Position numbers and translations under genes: made by a program
Assembly: GCF_900452385.1 (NCBI RefSeq)
Contig: NZ_UGOA01000001.1
Location: forward strand, 2,117,501-2,181,500
DNA: 64,000 bases
Source of the DNA: Legionella donaldsonii
GTDB lineage: Bacteria > Pseudomonadota > Gammaproteobacteria > Legionellales > Legionellaceae
Reading direction: 5' to 3'
The notes under the pieces: model-generated
What the model was told of the DNA's origin: nothing
Seen by the model: only the letters and a program-made list of their open reading frames with translations
The model's database searches: none
Part shown: one piece after another, positions 47,553 to 57,291 of the stretch
Layout of the letters: each line of letters opens with the position of its first letter
How positions within the stretch are numbered: the stretch's first letter is position 1

Positions 47553-48206
47553 TTATTGTACCGTATGTCCCCAAGCCGGAGCCAGCCATGATTTGCGTCG
47601 CAAAATACACAGCAAGATCCCAACTTCTAATAAAGTGAGGTAACCCGCCGTCAAAACATCACTGAGATAATGATGGGTAAGAAAAACGCGGGAAAACGCA
47701 ATGGTTAAACCAGCCAAAATAAAGGCATAAAAATAACGTGGGAACAGAATACTTAAGCCCAAGGCTGCACCTATAACTGTGGTTGTATGTCCAGATGGAA
47801 AGGACCAAAAATAGGCATTGGTTTTAAAACCAAAAAAACCGTACAACTGCTCGTCAAACCACATATCTGGTCTGGCTCGTCCTAATAATGCCTTCAAAAA
47901 TACGCAAATGACTCCAGGTATGGTAACGCACATAAATAAAAACCAGGCGCGCGCCTCCCACTCGCTATTTTGCCGTATATAGCGGAAAAAAAGTGCAAGA
48001 ACAAAAAATCCAACCATATAGATCAAACCTAAACCCAGTTTTGTTAACCAAGTCAATAACGGCAAATTTTCTTTTAAATCAATTGAATAAAAATATTGGG
48101 CAATAGGTTTATCAAGATACAAAAAGGACAAAACAACGAAACCAATATAGAGCATCGCGACCCAGGGCTTAGTCATTACAGCCAACAAACGATCAAAGGG
48201 CGACAT
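47553..48206 (-). CDS. PAP2-family membrane phosphatase
   Basis: A 217-aa membrane protein with six helices and all three PAP2 motifs: KALLGRARP, FPSGHTTT and SRVFLTHHYLSDV. The family includes LpxE/LpxF-type lipid A phosphatases, LpxT-type transferases and undecaprenyl-pyrophosphate phosphatases. In this cluster it could dephosphorylate lipid A or recycle the lipid carrier. It overlaps the preceding ArnT-like gene by 14 nt, suggesting translational coupling. Confidence 0.9.
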   Translation of the reverse strand: MSPFDRLLAVMTKPWVAMLYIGFVVLSFLYLDKPIAQYFYSIDLKENLPLLTWLTKLGLGLIYMVGFFVLALFFRYIRQNSEWEARAWFLFMCVTIPGVICVFLKALLGRARPDMWFDEQLYGFFGFKTNAYFWSFPSGHTTTVIGAALGLSILFPRYFYAFILAGLTIAFSRVFLTHHYLSDVLTAGYLTLLEVGILLCILRRKSWLAPAWGHTVQ

Positions 48207-49836
48207 ACTGTTTTTCTCCCATATTTTCTTGTCTAATTAAAAAAAGCTCTACCCAACGGCCTTTGGTGTAATTATAACCTTTCGTATAGGCCATAATAGC
48301 ATAGCTCCTACGGTTATTTATCCATTTGGCAAACAGAGCCGGTTCGATTAAAGCCAACCGAGACGAGTCTTGTTGCAACGCTTTCTCTGCCATCTCGCTA
48401 TCAGTAAATTTCACCAAATTAGTGTTTAAATTAAACACTAAACTGGGCTCTTCAAAACCCACTACCAGTAAAGGCTTGGCAGATGAAATTTGCTTCCTAT
48501 CAATCAGTTCCACCACATTTTTTGTTAGCCAAAGAGGCTCCAGGGAAGGTAATAATTCTGTAAAAATGAGTGGATAGGCAACCAAAGCCGAAATAAGTAC
48601 CGCTATACTGGCACGATAATAAGCACCCTGCCAAGCAAAATAAACACAAATAATTGTCATACCAGACAATCCAGCAAACAGAATACAGCTAATAACAGGA
48701 ATCTGTTGCATCACCAGGTAAGGCAAGAGAGCTAAACTAAAAGCAAACCCCAGGGATAAAAATCCCCATAGAATCTGCAAGAAATGCAACCAACGCCCCG
48801 GCAGTTTTATTTTCTCAGTTTTTTCAATAGCCAAAGCACATAATAATGCAATAGCGGGAAATGTGGGTAACACATATTGAGGTAATTTGGTTGGCATCAA
48901 TTCGAAAAAAATCCAGGTGGGCAAAAGCCAAGCTAACAGAAATTTAACTACTTTATTGTGGCGATTACGAACAGCATAAGTTCCACCTTGCCATAAAAAC
49001 AGAGAAGCCGGCCAAAATGTTAACGGTAAAATGACTAGATGAAATAAGGGCGGCTTACCATGTGATTCATGCCCACCTTGTAATTTAGGTAATAAATCCT
49101 TATGAATCATTTGTAGTAAATAATTACTGTTTTCTGCGGCATTAACCATCAGAACCCAGGCGAAGCTAACTAAGGTAAACAATAATAAACCACGATAAAT
49201 ACGCAGCCCGCGAAGCCAATCCATCCGTCGTTCAATAATACAGAGTGTTGCAACAGATAAGCCCCCAACTAACGGTGTCACACCCTTTAGCACTAAACCA
49301 TAAGTCATAGCCAACCAGAAGCAACCGGCCCATCCCCAATGAACAGGTTGTTTATCGATGGCTTTTTGATAAATAACCCACAAGGCACCCTGCATTAACA
49401 ACACAGAAAACAATAAAGAAGTATCAATCACCGCCATATGGGCTTCTACAACGAGCAATAGTGCAGAGGCAAATAGCGCTGTGGCTAATCCGGCTGTGCG
49501 CCGACTAACAAAACGGCGAGAGAAAAAATAGGTCAGCAATACAGAGAATAATGCACCTAACAAGGACGGTATGCGGTAAGGCCAGATACTTGTAGACTGG
49601 GCGCTAGAGAATAAATTTACACTACCTGCCTGCAGCCAATTTATTCCAGGTGGTTTCTGAAAACGGGTTTTCTCTTGAAAACGAATTTGAAAGTATTGGC
49701 CGGTTTGTATCATTTGTCGGCTTGCCTGGGCAAAATGTGCTTCATCCCTATCAATTACAGGCATTTTTGCGATACCAGGCATGAAAATTAATAAAGAAAA
49801 AAATCCTAGTAATAAATAACTATTAAGTTTATCCAA
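48193..49836 (-). CDS. ArnT-like glycosyltransferase (GT83/GT39)
   Basis: A 547-aa protein with about 12 membrane helices and the ArnT signature MPVIDRDEAHFAQASRQMIQTGQYFQIRFQEKTRFQKPPGINWLQA in the first periplasmic loop, plus a soluble C-terminal domain, close to the length of E. coli ArnT (550 aa). It would transfer a sugar from undecaprenyl phosphate to lipid A or another outer-face acceptor. The frame begins at TTG (49836) without a good ribosome site; an in-frame ATG about residue 19 is possible. It heads the ArnT-PAP2-GT2-LABN cluster. Confidence 0.9.
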   Translation of the reverse strand: MDKLNSYLLLGFFSLLIFMPGIAKMPVIDRDEAHFAQASRQMIQTGQYFQIRFQEKTRFQKPPGINWLQAGSVNLFSSAQSTSIWPYRIPSLLGALFSVLLTYFFSRRFVSRRTAGLATALFASALLLVVEAHMAVIDTSLLFSVLLMQGALWVIYQKAIDKQPVHWGWAGCFWLAMTYGLVLKGVTPLVGGLSVATLCIIERRMDWLRGLRIYRGLLLFTLVSFAWVLMVNAAENSNYLLQMIHKDLLPKLQGGHESHGKPPLFHLVILPLTFWPASLFLWQGGTYAVRNRHNKVVKFLLAWLLPTWIFFELMPTKLPQYVLPTFPAIALLCALAIEKTEKIKLPGRWLHFLQILWGFLSLGFAFSLALLPYLVMQQIPVISCILFAGLSGMTIICVYFAWQGAYYRASIAVLISALVAYPLIFTELLPSLEPLWLTKNVVELIDRKQISSAKPLLVVGFEEPSLVFNLNTNLVKFTDSEMAEKALQQDSSRLALIEPALFAKWINNRRSYAIMAYTKGYNYTKGRWVELFLIRQENMGEKQYVAL

Positions 49837-50060
49837 GGCATTTGCTCATCGCCCCAATTTGACATGACATGATATAAGAGCAACACGGCCCTGTCCATCG
49901 TACCTAGTCATTGCCCAGAAATTATGATCCCGAATACCCAAGACAGGCCAGCAACTATTCTAAACGTAAACTCAACTACTCGGTACAGCATTGGCTTGAG
50001 CAAATCACTAACTATCCGTTAGAATGACGCACGCTCATAATGGAGTAAATTTCTATACTC

Positions 50061-50714
50061 ATGCTTGAATTAACAACCATCCAACAGATAGTCACCTGGA
50101 TACTTCCAGTTTTATTTGCCATAACCCTTCATGAGGCAGCACACGCCTTGGTTGCTAATTATTTCGGCGATAAAACCGCTAAGATGCTTGGGCGTTTAAG
50201 CGTTAACCCACTGCGTCACATTGACCTCATTGGCACGATAATTGTCCCTGTTATTACTTTGATATTAAGTGGTTTTGTGTTCGGTTGGGCCAAACCTGTA
50301 CCTATTAACAGCTCGCAATTGCGCAATCCACGCCGTGATATGGTATTAGTGAGTGCTGCAGGCCCACTTTCAAATCTCATAATGGCTTTTTTATGGGCGT
50401 GCTGCCTCAAACTAGCCACCATGCTGGATCCTAACTCGTCTAATATTGCTTTGTTTTTATTGCTCACGTCGCGAGCAGGAATACTTATCAATTTGCTTCT
50501 CGCTTATTTTAATTTGATACCCATTCCACCTCTCGATGGCGGGCGTGTTGTTGCTTGTCTTTTACCAATCAGGCAAGCTTTAATTTATGAGAAAATAGAA
50601 CCCTTTGGTTTTTTTATTTTATTAGCACTGTTATTTAGCGGTATTTTGGGCTGGTTACTCAATCCTGCCATTAGCTGGTCACTGGCAACTATTCGTTTTT
50701 TATTTAATTTATGA
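50061..50714 (+). CDS. Site-2-protease-like zinc metalloprotease (M50)
   Basis: A 217-aa membrane protein with the HExxH motif in ITLHEAAHALVANYFGD near residue 25 and the third zinc ligand in NLIPIPPLDGGRVVA near residue 160. It lacks the PDZ domain of RseP, placing it among the small group III site-2 proteases. It cleaves substrates within the inner membrane; targets are unknown. GGAG lies about 17 nt before the ATG. It overlaps pdxB by 4 nt. Confidence 0.93.
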   Translation: MLELTTIQQIVTWILPVLFAITLHEAAHALVANYFGDKTAKMLGRLSVNPLRHIDLIGTIIVPVITLILSGFVFGWAKPVPINSSQLRNPRRDMVLVSAAGPLSNLIMAFLWACCLKLATMLDPNSSNIALFLLLTSRAGILINLLLAYFNLIPIPPLDGGRVVACLLPIRQALIYEKIEPFGFFILLALLFSGILGWLLNPAISWSLATIRFLFNL

Positions 50715-51790
50715 AAATTCTCGCTGATGCAACTATACCGGGTTTAGTCCAAGCCTTCCCACAACCCTTTGAATTAACTGTCTACAAAGAGGGTGAAAAT
50801 ATAGCCGAACTTCTCAGTGGACAAGATATTCTCTTATGCCGCGCCACACTGAAAGTTAATGAGCAGTTACTAAAAGGACATTCACTGCGCTATGTTGCAA
50901 CAGCCAGTAGCGGCACTGACCATATCGATAGTGCTTATTTAAAAATGCATGCCATTACGCTCTTGGATGCAAAAGGCAGCAATGCTGTTGCAGTGGCTGA
51001 TTATGTTATTGCCACACTCGCCTATTTGCAGAGGGATCATTCATTTCAAGGTACGAAGGCTGGTCTTATTGGTGTAGGTGAAGTTGGCTCAAAAGTAAAA
51101 GAACGCTTGGCAGCAGCCAACATGGAAGTCCTTTGCTATGATCCACCCAAAAGCAAACGCGACACCAATTTCTACAGTATTACTTTGACCGAACTCGCTG
51201 ATTGTGATCTAATCTGTGTCCATGCCAGTTTGCACGAGGAGCCCCCTTATCCCAGCCGGAATCTTATCAATGCAGCACTGCTTAAACGATTAAAACCAGG
51301 TTGTGTCATCATCAATGCCTCGCGCGGTGGTATCATCGACGAAAAAGCCCTTCTTCAAACTCCGTCAGTTATCTATTGTACTGATGTTTATAATAATGAA
51401 CCTTTTATTAACCCAGAGATTGTTAATTTTTCCAGGTTATGCACCCCTCACATTGCGGGCCATAGCATTGAAGCCAAGTATGCTGCTGTATTCATCCTAA
51501 GTCAGAAATTGCATACTTGCTACGACCTTTCTCCTCCTACAATGGGTAGTTTTTTGGCAACCACTGCAAACTTACCTCCCTTGCCTGAAACGCAGAGTTG
51601 GCAGGATTGTGTTTTATCGCTTTTTAATCCTGTTGTTGAGACAAACTTGTTAAAGAATTCCAGCAATCTTGCTGCAACGTTTACCGAACTGCGCAAAGCA
51701 CATAAAAATCGTCATGATTTCTGTGTCTATAACGCACAATTAGTAAACCAGCAAACACGTAATATCCTTGGGTTTAATAATACTCGTTAA
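50711..51790 (+). CDS. pdxB: Erythronate-4-phosphate dehydrogenase
   Basis: A 359-aa D-isomer-specific 2-hydroxyacid dehydrogenase. It starts MKILADATIPGLVQAFPQPFELTVY, has the NAD motif GLIGVGEVGSKVKERL and the catalytic region ASRGGIIDEKAL and TPHIAGHSIEAKYAA. The C-terminal dimerisation region separates PdxB from other dehydrogenases. It supplies 3-hydroxy-4-phosphohydroxy-threonine precursor for B6 synthesis, the same pathway as pdxJ in this window. Start overlaps the M50 gene by ATGA. Confidence 0.94.
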   Translation: MKILADATIPGLVQAFPQPFELTVYKEGENIAELLSGQDILLCRATLKVNEQLLKGHSLRYVATASSGTDHIDSAYLKMHAITLLDAKGSNAVAVADYVIATLAYLQRDHSFQGTKAGLIGVGEVGSKVKERLAAANMEVLCYDPPKSKRDTNFYSITLTELADCDLICVHASLHEEPPYPSRNLINAALLKRLKPGCVIINASRGGIIDEKALLQTPSVIYCTDVYNNEPFINPEIVNFSRLCTPHIAGHSIEAKYAAVFILSQKLHTCYDLSPPTMGSFLATTANLPPLPETQSWQDCVLSLFNPVVETNLLKNSSNLAATFTELRKAHKNRHDFCVYNAQLVNQQTRNILGFNNTR

Positions 51791-51854
51791 GCAACAGTCG
51801 ATTATTACCTGAAGGAGATCTTCTGTTTTAGTAGGGCTCTATAATTTAGGCAAA

Positions 51855-52043
51855 GTGCTTGGTCCCTATCTTATTATGATCGGCATTGCCATGTTTAAAC
51901 ATGGATCCGTTCGGGACTCATGGACAAAATTTAATAAACGATACTCCATGAGTGTTCGTCACAGATTTTTTTACTCTCCCAGTGGAATTGCTTATCGTGG
52001 TCGCCACACTATTGATGGGGTACTGAAGTCAAGCCGAAACTAA
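51855..52043 (+). CDS. Small protein of unknown function
   Basis: A 62-aa frame starting at GTG (51855) with one hydrophobic segment (about residues 2-13, LGPYLIMIGIAMF) and a basic C-terminal part. The frame is open 15 codons further upstream to a TGA at 51810, where a strong AAGGAGA sits but no in-frame ATG, GTG or TTG follows at the right distance. The true start is therefore unclear, or an original start codon has been lost. I do not recognise it. Confidence 0.4.
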   Translation: MLGPYLIMIGIAMFKHGSVRDSWTKFNKRYSMSVRHRFFYSPSGIAYRGRHTIDGVLKSSRN

Positions 52044-52098
52044 TTTGGCTGTAGTACCCAAGCTTGCTCTAACAATTTGATAGGTGTTGATTTAGCTT

Positions 52099-53562
52099 TT
52101 AATTTACTTGTTGTTTAGCCTTCAAACGCCTTATCACCGCTTGATCAGAAAAGGCATGCCGCACATTGCCAATTTGCTGATAGGCTTCATGACCTTTGCC
52201 CGCAATAAGAATAATATCATCTTTATGTGCCAAATTAAGCGCTTTGGTAATCGCTTCTTCTCGATCGGAAATTTTATACAAATTAGCTTTGGAAATTATT
52301 CCGGCATCAATGGCATCAATGATAGCCCAAGGATCCTCATTACGCGGATTATCACTGGTGATAATAGCAATATCTGCATATTCACTGGCAATTCGCCCCA
52401 TTATCGGTCGTTTACTCTTGTCTCTATCACCACCACAACCAAACACGACTATAATACGACCTTTTTTTACTTTTTTTAGAGTAGCCAATACATTTTGCAA
52501 CGCATCTGGCGTGTGTGCGTAATCAACGATAGCATAGGGCTCATGCGTTACAACTTCCATACGGCCAGGGGCCGGTTGTAATTCTGCCATCACAGGGATT
52601 ACTTTCTCAACATCATAGCCAACTGCCAATAAGCTGGTAAAAACGGCCAGGGCATTATAAATATTAAAAAAACCAAGTGCATTAATCACTAATTGATGCT
52701 GTCCCCAAGGTGAAGCCACCTCAAGCCGAGTCCCCGCCAAGCTAACATCCCAACGCAAAGCGCGCACATCGGCCTCATCTTTAATGCCGTAACTGATAAT
52801 TTGGCAAGGTTTTCTCACTGCAGCCCGCATTGTTTGTTGGTAATTATCATCCTGATTAATAATGGCCCACTTGAGGGTTGGCTCGGCGAAGAGTAACGCT
52901 TTCGCAGCAGCATAAGCATCCATTGTTTCATGATAATCAAGATGATCATGACTTAGATTAGTAAAAATTGCCTGGTGAAAATCAATACCCTCCACCCGCT
53001 TTTGATGTAAGGCATGAGAGGAAACTTCCATACACACTTGCTTTATACCCTTTTGCTGATAGGTGTATAAAAGATATTGCAAACAAAGCGCATCTGGCGT
53101 TGTATTCGCTAAAGAATCCAATGCAGTAACATCACCTTGCCCCAGGGTTCCAATGTAAGCCGCTTTTTCACTCAATAGGGTATGAGCCTGAGCTAATTGG
53201 TAAGCAATGGTTGTTTTGCCATTTGTTCCTGTGACTCCAGTTACCGCTAATTTCTTCGTTGGCTCAACAAAAAATCGGCTGGCAATTGCGGCAAGTTTTT
53301 TTGCCAGATCTGGTAAAGCAAGGCAGGGTACTTGCGTTGGAAGTTGACCATTACTTGGCCAGTTATCTGGTTCGTAAACAATCGCTTTTGCACCTGCTTT
53401 AATCGCCTGTTGAATATACAACCTACCATCAGTAGCAGCGCCAGGATAAGCAAAAAATAAAAACCCATGTTTTATTTGCCGGCTATCGTTATGTATACCT
53501 AGAATGTCACAATCAGGTAGATTCTCAGTAATCCAAGGACGCATTAACTCAGCAAGTTTCAT
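52099..53562 (-). CDS. murE: UDP-MurNAc-tripeptide synthetase (meso-DAP adding)
   Basis: A 487-aa Mur ligase. The ATG at 53562 (MKLAELMRPWI) is chosen because GAGG lies 6 nt before it, although the frame is open 33 codons further. Motifs: TGVTGTNGKTTIAYQLA (ATP), CMEVSSHALHQKRVEGIDFHQAIFTNLSHDHLDYH, and DNPRNEDPWAI, the Asn-Pro-Arg signature of meso-diaminopimelate enzymes. It adds m-DAP to the murein precursor. It lies 7 nt after ftsI in the dcw cluster. Confidence 0.97.
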   Translation of the reverse strand: MKLAELMRPWITENLPDCDILGIHNDSRQIKHGFLFFAYPGAATDGRLYIQQAIKAGAKAIVYEPDNWPSNGQLPTQVPCLALPDLAKKLAAIASRFFVEPTKKLAVTGVTGTNGKTTIAYQLAQAHTLLSEKAAYIGTLGQGDVTALDSLANTTPDALCLQYLLYTYQQKGIKQVCMEVSSHALHQKRVEGIDFHQAIFTNLSHDHLDYHETMDAYAAAKALLFAEPTLKWAIINQDDNYQQTMRAAVRKPCQIISYGIKDEADVRALRWDVSLAGTRLEVASPWGQHQLVINALGFFNIYNALAVFTSLLAVGYDVEKVIPVMAELQPAPGRMEVVTHEPYAIVDYAHTPDALQNVLATLKKVKKGRIIVVFGCGGDRDKSKRPIMGRIASEYADIAIITSDNPRNEDPWAIIDAIDAGIISKANLYKISDREEAITKALNLAHKDDIILIAGKGHEAYQQIGNVRHAFSDQAVIRRLKAKQQVN

Positions 53563-53569
53563 GGTAACC

Positions 53570-55234
53570 TCACGTAGTTGTTTTATCAGGGGGCACTTCC
53601 AAGATGCGTAAAGCCCCAGACATAACCTGTGCAAAAAGTGGGGCTGCAACAGCCGCGCCATAATAACTGTTCCGTGTCGGTTCGTGAATCACAACAACCA
53701 CAACAAGCCGCGGTTGTGAAACTGGCGCTATACCGACAAAGCTCGCAATGTGACGATTCGCTTCATAGCCATTTTTACCGGCAATTCTTGCGGTTCCTGT
53801 TTTACCGGCAACTCGATAACCAGGAATTCTAGCCAATTTTCCTGTCCCTTCATTGCCAAGCACTGCCTCCATCATGGCAAGAACCTGACTGGCTGTTTTC
53901 TCATCCAGTACTTGTTCACCAGCGATTGTTGTTTCATTATGTAGTAAAGTAACCGGTAACAATCGCCCTTTATTGGCAAAAATAAGATAACCTTTCGCTA
54001 ACTGTAAAGCGGTTACAGATAAACCATAACCAAAACCCAGCGTTGCTAATACAAATGGATTCGCATCTTTGGCTTTAACAATTCCCCCATCACTTTCTCC
54101 GGGATAACCGCTTTCCGTGCGTTGTCCAAACCCACTGCGCTGCAGCAGACCAATGAGTTGTTCGGGGGGACTTAAGAGAATCATTTTGGTAACACCAACG
54201 TTACTGGAATGCTGTAATACGCCAGTTACATCTAATACACCATAATTATGTACATCACGGATAGTATGGCCATGTACTATCATCCAGCTTGGCCGGGTAT
54301 CAATAATATCTTCGGGCTTCACCAAACCACTTCCCAACGCACTGGCTATACTAAAAGGCTTGATCACGGATCCAGGTTCAAAAATATCGGTTATCGCTTT
54401 ATTACGATAACTGTCACGCGTATAACGACCACGTGCATTAGGATTAAATGACGGGTAATTGGCCGCGGCCAGTATTTCTCCATTTTGAGCATCAACAACC
54501 ACCACAGAACCCGATTTTGCAGCAAATTTCTCCAGAGTTAGCTGTAATTCATGGTAAGCCAAATACTGAATACGTTTATCAATACTCAAAGGTAAATCAT
54601 GTCCTGGCCGAGGTTCTTTAAGCACACCCAACTCATCAACAATCTGGCCTGTACGATCTTTTACAACCCTCTTCTTGCCGTTAACTCCCATTAACCAATC
54701 CTGATAAGCGAGCTCTAATCCTTCAAGACCAGCATCGTCAATATTAGTAAAACCAATTAACTGTGCGGTACTTTCTGCTTCAGGGTAATATCGCTTAAAT
54801 TCCTGTTGAAAATTAACACCAGGAATTTTGAGTTGCTCAATTTGTTTAGCAAGCGTCGGCGGTAACTGGCGATGTAGATAAAGAAATTCCCGCGAACTGG
54901 CTCTTCTAACTCTGGCAATGATTCGCTTTGAAGGTACATTCAGTAAACGGGATAACGCTGCCAATTGTTTGGCATTCGGTGAAAATACTTTAGGATTTAC
55001 CCACACGGATTGTACTGGCGTACTTACAGCGAGAGGACTCCCTTGTCTATCAGTAATCATGCCGCGATAGGCCGGAATATCAATGGTACGAATACTGCGC
55101 GCCTCACCCTGCCCTAACAAAAATTGACGATGAAGTACTGTCAAATCCAACATCCGCCATACAAGCACTGCTAGTAGCAGGATGAAAAAAAACGATACGA
55201 CTACTAGCCGAGCTTGATGACCATTTGTTTTCAT
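53570..55234 (-). CDS. ftsI: Penicillin-binding protein 3, septal transpeptidase
   Basis: A 554-aa division transpeptidase with a membrane anchor at about residues 10-28, the non-penicillin-binding pedestal, and the transpeptidase domain with active Ser289 in FEPGSVIKPF, HSSNVGVTK and KTGTARI. It cross-links septal murein with FtsW. Start overlaps the end of ftsL by 4 nt. Length is slightly under E. coli FtsI (588 aa). Confidence 0.97.
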   Translation of the reverse strand: MKTNGHQARLVVVSFFFILLLAVLVWRMLDLTVLHRQFLLGQGEARSIRTIDIPAYRGMITDRQGSPLAVSTPVQSVWVNPKVFSPNAKQLAALSRLLNVPSKRIIARVRRASSREFLYLHRQLPPTLAKQIEQLKIPGVNFQQEFKRYYPEAESTAQLIGFTNIDDAGLEGLELAYQDWLMGVNGKKRVVKDRTGQIVDELGVLKEPRPGHDLPLSIDKRIQYLAYHELQLTLEKFAAKSGSVVVVDAQNGEILAAANYPSFNPNARGRYTRDSYRNKAITDIFEPGSVIKPFSIASALGSGLVKPEDIIDTRPSWMIVHGHTIRDVHNYGVLDVTGVLQHSSNVGVTKMILLSPPEQLIGLLQRSGFGQRTESGYPGESDGGIVKAKDANPFVLATLGFGYGLSVTALQLAKGYLIFANKGRLLPVTLLHNETTIAGEQVLDEKTASQVLAMMEAVLGNEGTGKLARIPGYRVAGKTGTARIAGKNGYEANRHIASFVGIAPVSQPRLVVVVVIHEPTRNSYYGAAVAAPLFAQVMSGALRILEVPPDKTTT

Positions 55235-55569
55235 TGGATTCGCAACACAAAAGTTTCTTTATCCGCCGGTAATCTCATCTGTAATTTCTGTATTGCCAGC
55301 TCCTCTACTCTTGCGGGCGTTGCAAGACTTGCTTGCTCCAAAAGTAATTGTCCCCATTGCAACTGCAGCTGGTGCGTTTGCTGCTCTAAATGCTGCAACT
55401 GACTAAAACTGATACGATGCTCATTGGTCGTATAGATAATAGCCAAGGCACTCAGTAATACTGCCAATAGTAAAGTTAACATGAAACAAAGCTGTTTTGA
55501 GAGACGCATATCTAGTAATTGTCCACTAAAAAAATTGCTCTGATTAATCGCTCTGGCTGCGGCATTCAT
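55231..55569 (-). CDS. ftsL: Cell division protein FtsL
   Basis: A 112-aa bitopic protein with a cytoplasmic N-terminus, one membrane helix (about residues 30-48, [20 protein letters not shown]) and a periplasmic coiled coil (about 52-90). Sequence conservation is low in FtsL, so position between rsmH and ftsI and topology carry the call. It forms the FtsQLB complex that activates FtsWI. It overlaps both neighbours by 4 nt. Confidence 0.92.
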   Translation of the reverse strand: MNAAARAINQSNFFSGQLLDMRLSKQLCFMLTLLLAVLLSALAIIYTTNEHRISFSQLQHLEQQTHQLQLQWGQLLLEQASLATPARVEELAIQKLQMRLPADKETFVLRIQ

Positions 55570-56492
55570 GCTATTTTTTCTCCTATTCTTAAGACCGCAC
55601 TGCGTGCCCTGATGTTTTCTTTTACTTCCTCATCAGATGCTTTGACGGCCTTCCCCACCCGCTTAAAACACGTTTGAATCTCCACATTGCGTACAGGCAC
55701 CTCCGGTGGCAGGCGCAAACCTTGCTCTTTAGTACGCATAAACTGCTTAACAATACGATCTTCCAAGGAGTGGAAACTAATCACTGCCAAACGCCCGCCA
55801 ACCGCTAAAACATTGAGAGCTTCATCCAGACAAGCCGTCAAATCACTTAATTCCTGATTCACATGGATACGTATCGCTTGAAATACTCTTGTTGCAGGAT
55901 GTTTATGTTTTTCCCATTTTGGATTAGCTTGTTTGACAATTTCCGCCAAAGCTTCTGTAGTCTGAATGGGGGACTCTGTACGCGCAGCCACAATTGCACG
56001 TGCAATGCGTCCAGCAAAACGCTCTTCGCCATATTCTCGGAATATGGCAGCCATTTCATCCGCCTCTGCCTTATTAACAAATCGAGCAGCATCCAACTCT
56101 TGATCTAAATCCATGCGCATATCTAAAGGTCCTTGCTGCATAAAACTAAAACCTCGCGCTGGGTTATCCAATTGGGGCGAAGAAACACCTAAATCCAACA
56201 AAATACCGTTGACCTGCCCGTAAACATTGGCTTGCTTGGCAAATGAAGCAAGCTTGGCAAATGAGCCTTGATATATATGAAAGCGATTATCCTTAGCAAA
56301 ATGTTGTTTAGCGTACTCTATTGCCTCAGGATCTTTATCAATTGCAATTAGACGCCCTGCTGCAGATAATTGCTGCAAAATAGCGCGACTATGACCACCA
56401 CGGCCGAAAGTTCCATCAATATAGATGCCGTCTGCCTTGATAGCCAAGCCTTCTATTGTTTCCCGCAACAATACTGATTGGTGCGCCATCAT
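55566..56492 (-). CDS. rsmH: 16S rRNA m4C1402 methyltransferase
   Basis: A 308-aa SAM-dependent enzyme with [36 protein letters not shown] at the N-terminus, [33 protein letters not shown], and [16 protein letters not shown]. It methylates N4 of C1402 in the ribosomal P site. Second gene of the dcw cluster, 11 nt after mraZ. Confidence 0.97.
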   Translation of the reverse strand: MMAHQSVLLRETIEGLAIKADGIYIDGTFGRGGHSRAILQQLSAAGRLIAIDKDPEAIEYAKQHFAKDNRFHIYQGSFAKLASFAKQANVYGQVNGILLDLGVSSPQLDNPARGFSFMQQGPLDMRMDLDQELDAARFVNKAEADEMAAIFREYGEERFAGRIARAIVAARTESPIQTTEALAEIVKQANPKWEKHKHPATRVFQAIRIHVNQELSDLTACLDEALNVLAVGGRLAVISFHSLEDRIVKQFMRTKEQGLRLPPEVPVRNVEIQTCFKRVGKAVKASDEEVKENIRARSAVLRIGEKIA

Positions 56493-56503
56493 AATTATTT
56501 CCG

Positions 56504-56962
56504 TTACAAAGAAAAAGTTTTCATCTCATCTGGCAATCCATCCTCTTGGGAAGCTTCTTCAGCCAACCATTGTTCGCGTCTGGTCTGCCACAACATTTCA
56601 TCCCAAACTTCAAACTTATTGCCCTGACCTATCATCACAACTCGTTTATCAAGATGGGCATAGTCGCGTAATAAAGGTGGTAAAAGCACACGGCCATTCC
56701 CATCCAGCTCTACATCCGTTGCATGTCCAATCAGCAAGCGCTGAATTCGACGAGCTGCCACATTAAAACTAGGCAAGCTTTGCAGCTTATCCTCAATAAT
56801 CTGCCACTGCGCTGCTGGATAAAGCAGCAAACATGTCTCTTCTGTATCAATGGTCACCACCAAAGAGGATTTCTCTTGCGCACCCAAGGCGTCTCGATAA
56901 CGCGTTGGTACTGCAAGACGGCCTTTCCCGTCAATTGTGATGGCATTAATTCCGCGAAACAT
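56504..56962 (-). CDS. mraZ: Transcriptional regulator MraZ
   Basis: A 152-aa protein with two SpoVT/AbrB-like domains, each with the [14 protein letters not shown] / [18 protein letters not shown] pattern. The ATG at 56962 (MFRGINAI) fits the family, whereas the frame extends 12 codons upstream. MraZ forms a ring and represses its own dcw promoter by binding GTGG-type repeats, which are visible upstream here. It is the first gene of the mraZ-rsmH-ftsL-ftsI-murE cluster. Confidence 0.96.
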   Translation of the reverse strand: MFRGINAITIDGKGRLAVPTRYRDALGAQEKSSLVVTIDTEETCLLLYPAAQWQIIEDKLQSLPSFNVAARRIQRLLIGHATDVELDGNGRVLLPPLLRDYAHLDKRVVMIGQGNKFEVWDEMLWQTRREQWLAEEASQEDGLPDEMKTFSL

Positions 56963-56993
56963 GGTTTCTTTTTTGTGGTCGGTTATTAACCAT

Positions 56994-57029
56994 CCCACAA
57001 TTCTCCACTTTTTTAGTATTTTAAACCAC
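56994..57029 (-). promoter_or_regulatory. MraZ-binding repeats in the mra leader
   Basis: On the minus strand GTGG occurs at 57029-57026, 57008-57005 and 56998-56995. The last two are exactly 10 bp apart (GTGGAGAATTGTGGG) and the first is 21 bp further up. This matches the roughly 10-bp periodic GTGG/TGGG boxes bound by MraZ. They lie between the -10 box and the mraZ start. Confidence 0.7.
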
Positions 57030-57037
57030 TTTTATAC

Positions 57038-57067
57038 ACTATAGAAACACATTTTCCCAAGCGTCAA
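57038..57067 (-). promoter_or_regulatory. Sigma-70 promoter of the dcw cluster (Pmra)
   Basis: On the minus strand TTGACG (57067-57062) and TATAGT (57043-57038) are separated by 18 bp, directly upstream of the MraZ boxes. The layout is the same as known mra promoters. Confidence 0.75.
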
Positions 57068-57291
57068 CCCCAAAACAGGATTTTCTAGTAAAAAATTTCA
57101 GCAATACCCATTCACAAGCCTATAAAGAGGCATAGTGATTTTATTTAGAGCATTCTCTTGATAGATCAACACCCTAGAAATCGTTTTTATTTTTTTAGGA
57201 AAGGAACAACTATGTATTTCGAATAAACGCAGAGATTAAAACTGATTTACTACAACTACTGTCACTACCTAAAAACAACACCTACAACTTG

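Noticed and set aside
48193-49836. Calling the ArnT-like gene arnT itself
   Set aside because: No Ara4N synthesis genes are nearby and the GT2 partner lacks ArnC membrane helices, so the sugar is unknown.
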